Below, piece after piece: positions 1 to 11,539 of a stretch of 64,000 bases of DNA. Position 1 is the first letter of the stretch; every line of letters begins with the position of its first letter. Both the position numbers and the translations under genes were made by a program. The stretch is taken from the NCBI RefSeq assembly GCF_021869535.1, contig NW_026262668.1, positions 75,909,558 through 75,973,557 on the forward strand, in the 5' to 3' direction. The stretch comes from Mytilus californianus (lineage: Eukaryota; Mollusca; Bivalvia; Mytilida; Mytilidae). The notes beneath the pieces were generated by a model. It was not told where the DNA came from and ran no database searches. It saw nothing but the letters and a program-made list of their open reading frames with translations.

Positions 1-540
1 GTTTTTCATCATAAACATCATTTTTGATAATATACTTCTGTTACTGAGTGTTTAAATATTTCCTTTTATTGTTTCTAGACCCAAGTCGTGACACAAAATT
101 TAATTAGAATTCCCTACGCGGAAGTGTTCTGCTTTTTTTTATACATATAACATCCTCTTTGCAACTTATTTCCAATGCATATAGTAAATTTATTCCAATC
201 AATAAGAGTTTCATTGAGTACATTGTTTCTGAGTGATATGGCGTACATAATTGGCTATTTGTGCATTACTATTAATCTACTTGTACTTTTATAACTTTTA
301 ATTTCGTTTCAGTTGTAAATACTGCTTTAAATTAAATTTGCAATTCAGTTTTGGTTTTTTTTTAAATCCTACCGATTTTGGAAAACGAGAAAGATCTTAA
401 GTTTTCTCTTTGAAATTGTTTCACATTCCGTCATGCATTAGTTTGTAACTTACTATGAGGTATGAGTTTTTACAAAAATGTGAAACAATTCAAAAGAGAA
501 AAATTACGGTCTGCTTTGTGCTCAAAATGATAAGCGAAAA
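1..540. other. AT-rich DNA, nothing recognised
   Basis: I see no coding similarity, tandem repeat or hairpin. The stretch is T-rich with several homopolymer runs. It ends where a short PLE-2 tail fragment begins. Confidence 0.6.
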
Positions 541-650
541 AATATGACAAGCAGCAACCAAAGACAACCACTGAGTTACAAGCGCCTGACTTTGGACAAG
601 CACGTAAAGAGTGTGGCGGGGTTGAACATATCAACTTTGATCTTAATTTG
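541..650 (-). repeat. PLE-2 3'-tail fragment
   Basis: Read on the minus strand this matches the dispersed tail seen best at about 32.5-32.93 kb: a block ending in the reverse complement of gacaaccactgag, then a stretch equivalent to 'gcctgactttggacaagcac' and 'gtgtggcggggttgaacat'. The same order recurs at 8.9, 32.7 and 49.5 kb. It is strongly diverged and has no coding content. I infer that it is a 5'-truncated retrotransposition product. Confidence 0.5.
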
Positions 651-1526
651 TTATTTTTGCAAGATGTTATTATCTCTGGTTTAAGAAGACATTCTTATTT
701 TCATACATAAATTTTACATTGTATATTTTTGAGATATGGTCCAATCACTAGCAAACTATGACTTTTGCTCTTATTCCTAAGATGCTATTTTCAATGCCAT
801 AAAAAATTATTATTTGCACATGATATGGTGAAAATTTTACACAAATTTTCACAGAGCATATGCTCCCAAGACAGATAACTCATTAAAACATTATGACTTA
901 CGAAATAAACGTTTAAAAAAAATAATGCCTATTCTGATAAATACAGAAAAAAATATGATTAAATATCTTTGTGGTGCAATATCGGGCCTTACAGTAGCAC
1001 CTTGCAAGCAGTGAATTTCTTTAATCTACGTCAAAGTAGTAATAAGTATTTGCTGCAATTGTTGATTGCGCTACTGATGATGCTAGAACGTGCTTATATT
1101 ATTATATTCCCGTAAAATAAGGGACATAAAACTGTTTTACAACGTTTTATTGTTTCTGACATTAATGCTCATTATATTTGATGCATGTATTTGCTTGTTT
1201 TCAATTAAAGGTTTACATGAGATTCACGCTTCCTTGTGTTTGTCTTTCTCTCATAAATGTCTAGTTCACATCTTTTCGCTTTGAAAGTTTCATAATAATA
1301 GTTTTTACTTTTTTATCTTGTTTTTGCATATTTTTTTCTTGTTATTGTTGTGTCTTTTCAATTACGTCATACTTCGTGATAAACATGTTCAATCTTTTGA
1401 AAATCTTATAGTTTTTAACTTTACCAAAACATGTTTTGTTTAAATTTTACATCAATAAGTTACTTGTTGCTAGGTACGTATGATTTTTTAAATATTCAAT
1501 ATTTGCAAATGTCAAAGCAATTGCTT
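651..1526. other. Unassigned AT-rich DNA
   Basis: There are no convincing genes. A 64-codon reading frame at 1090-1284 is low-complexity and hydrophobic by composition, with no motif, so I treat it as chance. Confidence 0.55.
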
Positions 1527-1797
1527 TCAGATCTGCTGAGTTGGTATGTTTCTAGGTCACCATATCTGATATGCTGGGTAGTTTCCAGATCACCAGATCT
1601 GCCACGCTGGTATGCGTTTCAAAGTCACCAGATCTGCTACGTTGGTATGTTTCCAGGTTACCAGATCTGCTTTGCTGATATATTTCTAGACCACCAGATC
1701 TGCCACACTGGTATGTTTTACATATCACCGGATCTACTACACTGGAATGTTTCCAAGTCAACAGATCTGCTAAGCTGGTTTGTTTTTAAATCAAGGA
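1527..1797. repeat. 33-bp degenerate minisatellite (about 8 units)
   Basis: Units of about 33-35 bp start with accagatctgc and continue with a 'tggtatgtttc' core. Eight are readable, with heavy substitution and one or two small indels. Because 33 is a multiple of three, both strands stay open (1431-1817 plus, 1552-1761 minus). The translations are just 11-residue periodic strings, so the open frames look like a by-product of unit length. Confidence 0.8.
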
Positions 1798-1844
1798 TTT
1801 CCATTATGTTCCGCTAGTTTTTCCATGGTAAATTATTTGCGATC

Positions 1845-1970
1845 CATAACAGAGGTTTGATCCGAGGTCAATGGTTTCCGATTCGGCACAGAGGATTATT
1901 CCGAATTCAATGGTTTCCATTTCGGTACAGAGGTTTATTTCTAAAACAAGGCTTTCTACTCCGCAACTCA
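1845..1970. repeat. Short degenerate tandem repeat (about 54 bp)
   Basis: Two to three diverged units share 'caatggtttcc' followed by a 'ttcggtacagagg'-like core. It follows the 33-bp minisatellite after about 50 bp. The units are unrelated at the base level as far as I can see. Confidence 0.55.
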
Positions 1971-3500
1971 TGTGTGTAATCTAACACTTGTTTTCCAAAG
2001 GTATGCAAAAGATTGTGATGACTTCATTTCAGGTTTTTAAAATTACCAATATGACATTGTTAATATTACACCGATTTAGGATTGGTCACTCCCGTCTGAG
2101 ATGTTAAACAGTACTTTCCAGACTGTAAAAGTGTTATTCAGTTAAATGAAATGTTTATTAATATTATTTTACTAAAATATTGACAAATGTTGGTGTTGTT
2201 TTTAACAGTCAATGCTTTCTTCTTCTTTTTTTATATCAAATTAATCATGCATTTATCAATTGTATAATTTATATGTACTTAATTGCCAGATAAATTTCAA
2301 GTTTACTTACTACATCTGAATAAGAACCTTTATTCTTTTTATTTAATTGGAACTCATTAAATTACAGCAACTCCTTAAGAATAAAAAAGGGGGTATCAGA
2401 AGACGGATAACGGATTCTCTCTGAATAAACCTGGAACATTATATTTGTATTCTGATCCATTTTCATTTTTCATTCAGAAACAAATCATGCAGAAAGTGTT
2501 TTGTAATCTCTTTCATGACCTTATCAAAACTTATTACACTAAGAGTACTTGCTCTTGAAATTGTCGATATTGGAGTCTGAAGGGCATAATTTCCCATCAG
2601 CAGGTTAAGTATTTTAGGCTTGCTTTTAGTAACCAAGAGAATTCTTTAATATAGTAAAATTTGTTATTCTTTTTTGTTTTTGTTATCCATCATACCGTTA
2701 TATTATAGTAAATTGAATTTCCTGTACTGGTTATATTTTATGTTCTTTCCCTCAGTTTTTATTCGTTACCTTGATTTGTCTTCACCTCTAGCAGTCGTGG
2801 TTTAAACTAGGCTTACACATACAAGAGATAACAAAGTTCTATTTTGAGGGATTAGTAGTTGAGAACTTGGTTTCCGACTTATCAGTTGACATTGCTTATA
2901 CGGAGAATACAATATATTTCTATTCACCTCGCTTGCCGACAGTTACTCATAAGGAATGTTGTATTTGAATCTTCGGTACGTACGCTAACAAATCATCTTA
3001 TAACTTTATGCGCAGAGCACAAGACTACATTGATGCCAAAATATCAACTAATATGGTTTCACTTGACGTATTTGTGTGGAATCCCGCATGAGTGATTCCC
3101 AAGGGAATATGTGTAAATGACCTGAAACGAGTCTAGTTTCTAGCGTTGCAGAAAACTTGCCCATGCCTAACATTACAAATGAACCTCTTGTTTTGAAACA
3201 ACGAGCATTACAGCCGAGTACGGTCTACATATTCATCGGAAGATGACGATATCAAAAATTAACACTTGTGCTGCTAATTTCACTTTCATAAGTAACATGC
3301 ACTACAAACCAATCCTGTTCGAGTTTTCCCCTGATGGTTTATTGCAAGAGAGTGTAAAGAGAAAAAAATATAGCCTTACTAAAATACGACGTTTTCAGTC
3401 AAACATTGAAAGGTTAACAACGGAGCAGTTGGAGCTTTAGAAACAAAATTATTCTTGGACCAGATCAACAAACACAAAGAAATCAATATTCTAAAACTCA
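1971..3500. other. Unassigned AT-rich DNA
   Basis: No motif or repeat is recognised. Short frames at 2859-3095 and 3243-3440 show no family signature. The right part lies just upstream of a PLE reverse transcriptase fragment and could be its decayed 5' portion, but I cannot align it. Confidence 0.5.
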
Positions 3501-3504
3501 GCTA

Positions 3505-4135
3505 TTAAGTCCTCAGGCAAAAATTCGTGTGCCTCTTCTTGCCGACCTCTTCTTATTTTCATATGAGTCGGAGTTCCTTTAGACACTTGTTAAAAACAAG
3601 AAGATCAAAGAAGCCAGATCATTTGATGTCACATTCAGATATATTGATGATGTTCTTTCCATTAACAATCCAAACTTTTCTGATTGGGTTCCATTAATAT
3701 ATCCTTCAGAACTAGAAATTAAAGAAACAACAGACACGGCTTTCTCCACCTCAGTTTTAGACTCATACCTCTAATTTGACATAAGCTATCATCTGAGTAC
3801 TAGAATCTATGACAAACGAGACGATTTTAATTTTGAAATTATAAATTTCCCCACCTTAGCAGCAATATACCAACTTCACCTGCATATGGGATATACATTT
3901 CCCAACTCATTTGGTACTCAATAGCTTGGAACTGCTACTCAGACTTTATAGAACGTCACCAGTGTCTGAGCAGAAAGTTGGTGAACCAGGGTTATGTCAA
4001 AGAACGTCTCGTCCTTTTTCTAAAAAAAAAAGGTTCATTGGAAGATACCTAGATCTTCTTGATAAATATTCCGTATCAACTTCACAAATAATAAAGATGA
4101 TGGTCTTGGTGTATAGATTCTAGGTACTGACGTTG
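3505..4135 (+). pseudogene. Decayed Penelope-like reverse transcriptase fragment
   Basis: This is the C-terminal part of a PLE reverse transcriptase, broken by several frameshifts and stops. Readable in order: a Leu-Ala-Asp-Leu-Phe segment followed by Ser-Tyr-Glu (about 3530-3570), the catalytic block F-R-Y-I-D-D-V-L-S (about 3630-3660), the E-L-E-I-K-E-T-T-D-T segment (about 3710-3740), the Y-D-K-R-D-D-F-N-F block (about 3810-3840), and a final Lys/Arg-rich thumb segment ending near 4120. The same blocks occur in the better copy at 28.3-29.0 kb. The 70-codon frame at 3911-4123 is one intact slice. It is 5'-truncated and non-functional. I am sure of the PLE assignment but not of the subfamily. 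Confidence 0.75.
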
Positions 4136-4554
4136 TTTGTCATCTTACTTATGTGTTAAAGTTTTCCTTTTATTTGTCTTTGTATAAATTTTAACCTTTT
4201 CTGTTTAGTCCATATCTGGTGATATCATTTTTTTTGGCTTGGTATTTATACATCCCACCATTGTGTAATGGTCATTTTTTGTATTCTTGTCTCTCATTTT
4301 TGCTTATACGCTATGTCTATAGAGTATCTATATGCCATTTTGTTTTTCTTTGTTGACATGTTTGTTTGTTTTTATAGTGATTATGATTATAACACAATGT
4401 TGACTGCTGTATCACACATTGTTGTCAATATAATGGAATTATATGCGACTGTCATACAAGTTTAGCTAGCTATAAAAAAACAGGTTTAATCCATTATTTT
4501 CTACATTAGGAAATATCTGCACCAAGTCTGGAATATGACAGTTGTTTTCCATTC
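4136..4554. other. Unassigned AT-rich DNA
   Basis: T-rich DNA with a 65-codon hydrophobic frame at 4268-4465 that has no family features. It may be a 3' untranslated remnant of the preceding PLE fragment. I see nothing else. Confidence 0.5.
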
Positions 4555-4702
4555 GTTTGATATGTTTGAGCTTTTGATTTTTGCCATTTGATAAGGGACA
4601 ATCCGCTTTGAACTTTCCTTGGAGTTTGGTATTTTGTTATTTTTCTTTTTATCATAGATACCAGGATAAAAATTGTGTACGCAAGACTCGCGTTTCAATG
4701 GA
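4555..4702 (-). repeat. Dispersed non-coding repeat ending in the 'acgcgcgtct' family box
   Basis: The stretch from 'tatgtttgagcttttgattt' to 'accaggataaaaattgtgta' and 'cgcaagactcgcgtttc' reads as the reverse complement of the box 'gaaacgcgcgtctggcg' seen twice at 43.1-43.5 kb, with an extra upstream segment. I recognise this as a common mussel dispersed repeat. It has no coding content. Confidence 0.55.
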
Positions 4703-4912
4703 CTCGACGAAATCTTGTGGTATCTCAACCCAAGTTTGTGCGAAGTCTGCAATGGGAATGCCTGGATCTTATTGCCGTGTGCTATGCCATCGAGTTCAAG
4801 TAGGCATTGAAGCGGAAATGGCCAAAGATCCATATTGTTGCTGCAACTTACCAGAAGAAATTCTTACTAACTTTGAAAGAGTATTACAAGTCTTACGGAC
4901 GTGAAGCCTTAA
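4703..4912. other. Open segment of unknown nature
   Basis: Overlapping open frames occur on both strands (plus 4581-4904; minus 4501-4833), and a third plus frame reads through about 70 codons with one stop. Base composition is less AT-rich than the flanks. I recognise no domain. It could be a remnant of a mobile-element protein fused to the repeat on its left. I give it no function. Confidence 0.3.
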
Positions 4913-5196
4913 TTTTTGTAGCTTCTTAAAAATCATAGCATCTAATCAAGCTACAACCTTCGACTGGCCTTATGAACTAGGAACAATCCGCGCAAGCCCT
5001 CATCGCATAGCTACACGTTATATTACTTGCAATTAGATTATTTATTTTGGCCTACATGTATAAGGTCCCGTGTAACCAATTACACCCCTAAACATCTGTC
5101 TCATCTTGAAATCGTACTGATACAATATTATGGACCGAACAGCTCAACTAAGAATTTGCTACGTCACAAGATAGAGTGTCTAAGAATCGTTCTATT

Positions 5197-5197
<1 letters not shown>
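4913..5197. other. Unassigned DNA
   Basis: Nothing is recognised before the CT microsatellite. Confidence 0.5.

Positions 5198-5252
<55 letters not shown>
5198..5252. repeat. (CT)n microsatellite, 55 bp
   Basis: This is an uninterrupted CT dinucleotide tract of about 27 units. It makes an open Leu-Ser tail on the plus strand that has no coding meaning. PLEs of the permuted class are reported to favour microsatellites; no element sits directly in this one. Confidence 0.97.
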
Positions 5253-5256
<4 letters not shown>

Positions 5257-5836
5257 AATGACAAAATCTGGATAGTTACCTAAGAAGCCTTAAAAATAAG
5301 GACGGAACTACATCGAATGTCAGTGGAAATGAAACAAACTGCTTCTTTTTCGGTTTATTATGCACAAAGCGTAGTATAAGTCAACACCAGTGGTTACCGT
5401 GTATAATAGAGGCCTTATCAAGTGCGGCTTCTAAAACACTTAAGACCGTACATCATACAATCTTATTCCACTGTATGTTTTATCTCCGAAAGTAAACCTT
5501 TGGTTCAAGTCTTCTAAAATCTTTTGAGAGGTGAATTCTAATTTAGCCATGGGATTCGCGTCTAATTCTCCATCTGACATGCTTCTAGCAATACTACCGT
5601 CTGACTTTTGAAGCCGTAACGCGCCCGAAAGGGATAATTCCGCATGTCAAATTTGCAATTGTATACACCTTCATAAGTAATGCTACCTGCGTCAACAACA
5701 AACATTTTAAATGGAAGGTTGGAACGTCATTTTACTAGCAGAGCAACATGGCTTTAATTTCAGTTTGCCGGTTCAGAACTCCGACCAACTGTTGCTCAAT
5801 AAGGCCTCGGGACCAGAACTTAAAAAAAACTCATAA
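5253..5836. other. Unassigned DNA
   Basis: No gene, tandem repeat or clear dispersed repeat is recognised. Confidence 0.5.
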
Positions 5837-5837
5837 A

Positions 5838-5906
5838 CGTTGTCAGTTTATTTTCAACTTATGAGTTTGAATGTCCCTTTGGTATCTTTCGCCCCTCTTT
5901 TCTCTC
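5838..5906 (+). repeat. PLE-1 pseudo-LTR end fragment, plus orientation
   Basis: About 68 bp from 'ttgtcagtttatttt' to 'ggtatctttcgcccctc' match the last part of the 238-bp unit at 25,743-25,981 and 29,065-29,302. It points right. The coding remnant immediately to its right points left, so the two parts are in opposite orientation. Confidence 0.7.
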
Positions 5907-6565
5907 ACAATCAGTTAAATTACAGACCAGACGTATCTTCTTGTATTTCAAGATCTAAGATCACAAAATTATGTCGCTATTGAGATGAGACACAGATGCA
6001 TCGTATCGGTCAACAAAATTCGTGATGCTGACCGTAAAATGTATGTAGTGTTGATTTCAGTCAATCTTCTTCATAACTTTGTTGAAGCAGTTTTTGTACA
6101 ATGAGCACATACCCTGCTAATAAAGACCATATAGTTAGAACAGGCAGGAACGTATGGTGTCATTTGAGACAGGTAAATCATAGATTTGGCAAAGGGTATG
6201 TTACTGCTGAGAAATGATAAGTTGACAATTGGAAAGTTGAAATCATCATGTTCGTCTTGGATTCAGTTTAAAGTCTTCCATCTGTGTAATATTGAGGAAA
6301 AGATCAAGATATTAAGCAGACATTTTATCAAGATATCATTAATATCAAGTTCACGGTGTTTAATGAGATGCAAGCACTCGTTGAAATGTGGGTTTTTGAG
6401 TGACAGGATATCATCAATATATCTGAAAGTGAAATTAAAGAACTTTGCAAGATGTTTTTCTTTCTTTTGTCTTGAGAAGTTTTTGTATGAATTCTGCTTC
6501 ATGCGAATACAAAAACAAAGTGGTCAGTATGGTGAACAATTAGTACCCATTAGAATGTCTTTCTA
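5907..6565 (-). pseudogene. Inverted, decayed Penelope-like reverse transcriptase fragment
   Basis: Read on the minus strand from 6565 down, the segment begins with a G-I-L-M-G-T-N-C block, then a Met-Lys-Gln frame (6502-6263, 79 codons) containing F-R-Y-I-D-D-I-L-S-L, the RT catalytic block. It then continues out of frame through a D-D-F-N-F-P-I-V-N-like block (about 6230-6200) and thumb-like remnants to about 5960. It is a 5'-truncated PLE with many lesions. The plus-strand frame at 6186-6680 is its shadow. The adjacent pseudo-LTR piece in the other orientation suggests the inverted insertion structure that PLEs often show. Confidence 0.7.
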
Positions 6566-6599
6566 CAGGCGGCTATCGGTCGTCAAGTGGAATCTGCCG

Positions 6600-6745
6600 T
6601 TTATCCCTTTCGAGTATCAATATTCCACTGATACCACTGGTGGTGGATGTTTCCTCAACGAGGTATCACCAGCCCAGTAGTCTACTTCTGTGCTGACATG
6701 AATGATCATTGATATGGTCATAATTATAAATTAACTGTTTTCAAG
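6600..6745 (+). repeat. Family-A dispersed repeat (partial)
   Basis: A box with 'ctggtggtgga' and 'tatcaccagcccagtagtc', followed by 'tgatcattgatatggtcata' and a TA-rich tail, matches 43,214-43,335 closely. It is a non-coding, truncated copy. Confidence 0.7.
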
Positions 6746-8739
6746 TAGCTGACATCGGTGGGCTTCGCTGTTGAAGACACCAAAGTTCCACGAAAAGCAG
6801 ATTTAAGTGCCCTGCGTTTGCCGCAGATATATTGAAACGATAACGCTTCAGTTGGTTTTCGTTATCGAGCGCCATCATGAGTAACAAGATGCCATTATTC
6901 AATTTCTGCCGGTCTTTCAACATTGTAACGGCCCATCGCTGTTATAAGTATCGACCCTGCATCTCCTTCAAAACATAAGTGAAAGATAAAGCTTTTTTAG
7001 ATAGACATTGCATCTCTATTTCGTAATAGCTGTGGTTACTCCATGTAGCAATATTTGTATATTCACTGGATCTCAATTTAGACCACATTCTTATCGTGTA
7101 AAATGTACAAAGCTTTCAGTGAGTTTTGGATACATGAAAACGCTCACTGTTTACCTCAGCATTCCGACAAAGACGAAGGTCAACAAGGGTGGGGCGGGGG
7201 GGATTTATCTCCCCAACTCCATCCAAACCGACAATATATACCCAAAGCTATATCCGACCCCAAGGATGCCGTCAAGAATACTGCATCCATATACTGAATG
7301 AGAGATCGTTGATCAATTCCCTAGTGCAAACAGTCCGAATATGGATTTTAACACAATGACATTAAAATTGAAACAACATAAGATACATATTGTGTCTCGA
7401 AAGAGAATGAATAAAATGTACAATCGTCGGATTTAACAAGACAAGACTGCAAGCACTCATCTCCAAAAACAAATCAGTTACTATGTAATGTACTGAGTGT
7501 AATGAAACGATCCCAAATGTGTATGATGACAGTTTATTAATTTTGTTCAGCTTTATTGAATGTTTAGGGCAAAAAAAACCAAAAGACAGTCTTCGTTGTG
7601 AAGCTGTTTATTGTTGTAAGACATAAAGAAATGAAAAACGGTGTTAATGTTTGTACCACTCTTCCTGTGTTGATCATATGGTGATCATTTATCTTGCTTT
7701 TCAATATATAGACAATTTTTCAAGTCATACATTTGCATGTTCAGTGATTTACAGGAATATCCTGCCTTATTTGTGCAAGTTATTTTTGAAGTCGTCAATT
7801 TATAGAATACATGAATGATGATTGATTTATTTCGTATATGGAAGCAATTTGTTGTTTTTCTCATACAGAACAATGATCCTATGTATGTTTATGGGAAACA
7901 TCCTAAAATAACAGTCTTAATATAAATTGTTTACAAGACAATGCACTTTTTTTTTATTTTGCAAGATATAATTAAAAGGGAATGTAATGTTTTATGTGCT
8001 GATTAAAAGTATGAATAGTTATGTACATGTAAAAACAATTTTATTATGCTTGAAAATAATGAAATTTGTATATTTTTGTCTACAAAATATTTTGTAGACG
8101 TTTATACACTTTTATTACTCAAATTATCTTGGTTACCAACGTTCCTAACGAACACGAATCCAGAAATTCAAGATGAAAGTAAATTCAAAATACACATTGA
8201 ACGCAGCAAAATAGGATTTGAGTACTTATTTTGAATTAATAGCAAACTGAATTCTCTCATTTACTTGAGGGGATTTTTTTTCTTTGTCTTTTTTATGATT
8301 TATAATATAAGTCGCCAAAAGGTAAAACTTGAAATGACAAAGTTATAATTATTTCAGTTGCAGTAGTCATTTTTTCGAAATTTTCTTAGTTATTGTTGGA
8401 ACATTCTGGCTTAATGATTTGAATATAAATGGGGCTCATCGAATTCGTTTTTGAGTGATGAATAAACAAATCATGGTAAACAGCAATTTTTCAGCTTTAA
8501 ACCATGAAAAACAATAAATCCGGTGACCCCGTATAAATATATATCATTGAAACAGAAAATGTTCATAGCAAATAAATAAAACTTTGGACTGGTTTTCGAG
8601 AAATGGCCATATAAAGTAAAAAAAAAAAAATCGCATTTTACGTATATTTTACACATGTAAAGGTAAAATTGACATTCTTTTTCATATGATGAAGACATAA
8701 TCTTTCAATCAGCTTAATTGAGGTCTGGAGCTGGCATGT
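6746..8739. other. Unassigned AT-rich DNA
   Basis: No gene is recognised. Short frames at 7008-7301 and 8471-8698 have no family signature. A small G-rich patch at about 7185-7203 and a perfect 22-bp palindrome at 8078-8099 are the only local structures noted. Confidence 0.5.
8078..8099. repeat. Perfect 22-bp palindrome
   Basis: The sequence starts gtctacaaaa and ends ttttgtagac and equals its own reverse complement with no loop. No flanking direct repeat is visible. Confidence 0.9.
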
Positions 8740-9230
8740 CAGTAACTGCTAGTAGTCCTTTGTTAATTTATGTATCATTGTCATTTTGTTTAGTTTCTTT
8801 TGTTACCAGTTTTGACATCGGACTCGGACTTCTTTTAAACTGAGTTTTACTGTCCGTATTGCTGTGTGTTTGTTTTTTTCTACATTGGCTAGAGGTATAG
8901 GGGGAGGATTGAGATCTCAAAAAACATGTTTAACCCCTCCGCATTTTTGCGCTTGTCCAAAGTCAGGAGCCTCTGGCCTTTGTTAGTCTTGTATGATTTT
9001 TAATTTTAGTTTTTTTTTTATATATTTCGGAGTTTAGAATGACGTCCATTATCACTGAACTACTAGTAGTACATATTTATGTTTAGGGGCCAGCTGAAGC
9101 ACGCCTCCGGGTGCGGGATTTTCTCGCTGTATTGAAGACCCATTGGTGGCCTTCGGCTGTTTTCTGCTCTCTAGTCGGGTTGTTGTCTCTTTGACATATT
9201 CCCCATTTCCAATCTCAATTTTATTTTTAA
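8740..9230 (+). repeat. Long dispersed repeat related to the PLE-2 tail
   Basis: Blocks in order: 'ggcatgtcagtaactgctag', 'gaggtatagggggaggattg', 'aacatgtttaacccctccgc', 'tgtccaaagtcaggagcctc', and an end with 'gttgttgtctctttgacata'. The block order parallels the PLE-2 tail at 32.5-32.9 kb, but the sequence is a distinct subfamily with its own 'cacgcctccgggtgcgggat' block. It is non-coding. Confidence 0.6.
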
Positions 9231-11488
9231 ATACTTTTTGTCATATAGTTCATCACATATTCAAGTGATTGTTCCTCCTTGGGGTTAAAGCGTTCCTGAT
9301 GAACGTAAATCCAGAAATGCGCTTCAGACGCAATTAATTAATGATGTGTTATTTACATTCTATGGAACTGTTACATAATTATTCTACTGATTGTATAAAT
9401 GCTACGCATATCAATATTTTGATATTCAGATGCAGTGAAACGAGACCAAAATGCATACAATAGAGTGTACTGAATAGAGTCGTATTTCCCGGATTTTGTT
9501 TCTCAACATAATTTTATATCCGAAAATTGTTGAAATCTTCTGAAATTTGAATATCAAGGAGAGTTTATAATATTAAATAAAGTTTTTACAATAATTTTAC
9601 AAATTTATGAAAATAAAAATGGTATGCGTGTTCATACATTGTTGTTGAATTGAAGTTAGTTTTGACACAATATTGCAGAGTTGGCATGTCTTTGTTAAAT
9701 TTTGCATTCAATGACATCCTTTACCAACATGAATTGTTGTATGTATCTAAAACATAACCATACATAGCTCTTCTTCCAGTAGAAATTGGGTTTTGTTTCA
9801 AAATTTTCTTATATATTATTCCTTTTTTCCAATAATTACCCAAGAATTGCCTAAAATCCATACTACAGTATTGAACCATCTTAGGGCTTTTGAAAAGTAC
9901 ATTTTCTGAAATTTGCCTTTATGATGTTAGAACCTCAATGTACTCACACGAGACTGTAAATTTAAGTAAAGATTGGGCTGCGTTTTGAAAATGGTTCTAG
10001 TGTGAAATAAATTTAGGGGCATTGGTCCATTTTTTCCTTTCACAAAAGTTAGAAATACCTCCCAATTACGTATAATACTACGCATTAACGCACTTTCTCA
10101 AAAAAGGCCATTTTGTTCAACAATTTCTTCTAGCAAACTACCGATCATCTTTAAAAAAATATTCTGAATTGGACCGACATATGGCAATGGGAAAAATATA
10201 TTACTAAACTAAACTGTCCCCTTGAAATTAGATGAATTTGAATGCATATGAATTCTTAAACGTTCCAGTAGTTCCTAACACTTATGCTCACGATTAAATT
10301 CATACCAAATATGTAATGTAAAGATTGCCACACAAAATCCTGTTTTTTATTGATCATGTCCATAACATAAATCACAATTATCGTTTCATATTTTCCTTAT
10401 AATCAATTTAACATATGTCATTATTACGTTTTATTTCTAGAGACAAGACCATAAACAGATTTTTGACACGGTTTCCACGCGACATAAAAAGACGACTCTA
10501 AATATAGTTACATAAAAATTATAGAAATTGAAGTATGTTGATACATGTTTGATCTTTCGAGCAACACCCATAATACACTCACATTTATAAAGACAAATCA
10601 TGTTATACAAGCATGAAATAAGATTTTATTTAACCTTGCTCATAAAAATGGTATCTAAATGTACGTAATAAATTCCTTTAAAACATTTAATTAAATTTTT
10701 TATTGTTTTTATTTAGGATAATATTACAAAATGTGTAATGATGTTATGAATGTAGGTTTCATTATGTAGTCATGCGCTTTATAATAATTATTACTGTTTA
10801 TTTACAAAAACAAATGTATACACAGTTTAATATTAGAAACTAATGCATATTTTCAATCTAAGAATCCTTCTTGGAGTCCGTTGAAAATGTTCTTTTTCTT
10901 TCCTTCAGTGCAGCAAATGGAATATTTAAATGGATGCCAATACTATTTTGTAAAAATCAGTATATTTTAAGAATTTCATGACAAGAAATTTTATCCAGTA
11001 ACCAATGTTTCTAAATTTGGAATTATGAAATTAAGTAATCCTAATATCAAGACTTCCAGACTAAAAAGCTCTGACCATCAAGCAATCGGTCTTCGGAATG
11101 TAATGAGCAATATTATTACAAATAGCATTTTATTTTTCCCATTTGACCGTCCCATCTACCACTTCTCTGTCCCTTACAGTATACAGGAAATTTCAAGCAG
11201 TTTCACTGGTGGCACCTGTCGTGTTTCTCATGCCAAGTAAACATCAGGTGATAATTCGTATTCTATGATTGTCCGCGAGAAAAGGACGACTGGATTGTAA
11301 AATTTGAATAAAAAAAGGTATAAAAATTTAAAGATGGTGCAAATTGCAGCATTTTTTGTGTTATCTTTTCTAAGCAATAAGTCCATTGCAAACGCAAAAA
11401 ATGCCTCTGTGATTGCTTTAAACATCAATTTTGAAGGAAGTTAACATTTACTTTCACAACTTCTCCTTTCTCATACGTATGACACTTA
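9231..11488. other. Unassigned AT-rich DNA with a short dispersed fragment
   Basis: At 9285-9340 a short fragment ('gcgttcctgatgaacgtaaa', 'atgcgcttcagacgc') resembles pieces at 8140-8200 and 52,445-52,500. The rest shows no gene, repeat array or hairpin that I can recognise. Confidence 0.5.
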
Positions 11489-11539
11489 GTTAAGTCATGG
11501 AAGTATTATATTGACAATATAATACTTCCATGGTTAAGT
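11489..11539. repeat. 37-bp perfect hairpin flush-flanked by GTTAAGT direct repeats
   Basis: Positions 11,496-11,532 are a perfect inverted repeat: 17-bp arms starting catggaagtatta, with a 3-base loop gac. It is bounded exactly by GTTAAGT at 11,489-11,495 and GTTAAGT at 11,533-11,539. The layout equals that of a target-site duplication around a tiny fold-back insertion. A hairpin with the same layout is at 47,725-47,779. Confidence 0.85.

Noticed and set aside
1431-1817. 128-codon plus frame and overlapping minus frame as genes
   Set aside because: They are periodic translations of a 33-bp minisatellite on both strands.
6186-6680. 164-codon plus-strand gene
   Set aside because: It is the complement of a minus-strand PLE reverse transcriptase and a dispersed repeat.
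11496-11532. microRNA precursor hairpin
   Set aside because: 17-bp arms with a 3-base loop are too short for a normal precursor, and the flush direct repeats point to insertion or template switching.
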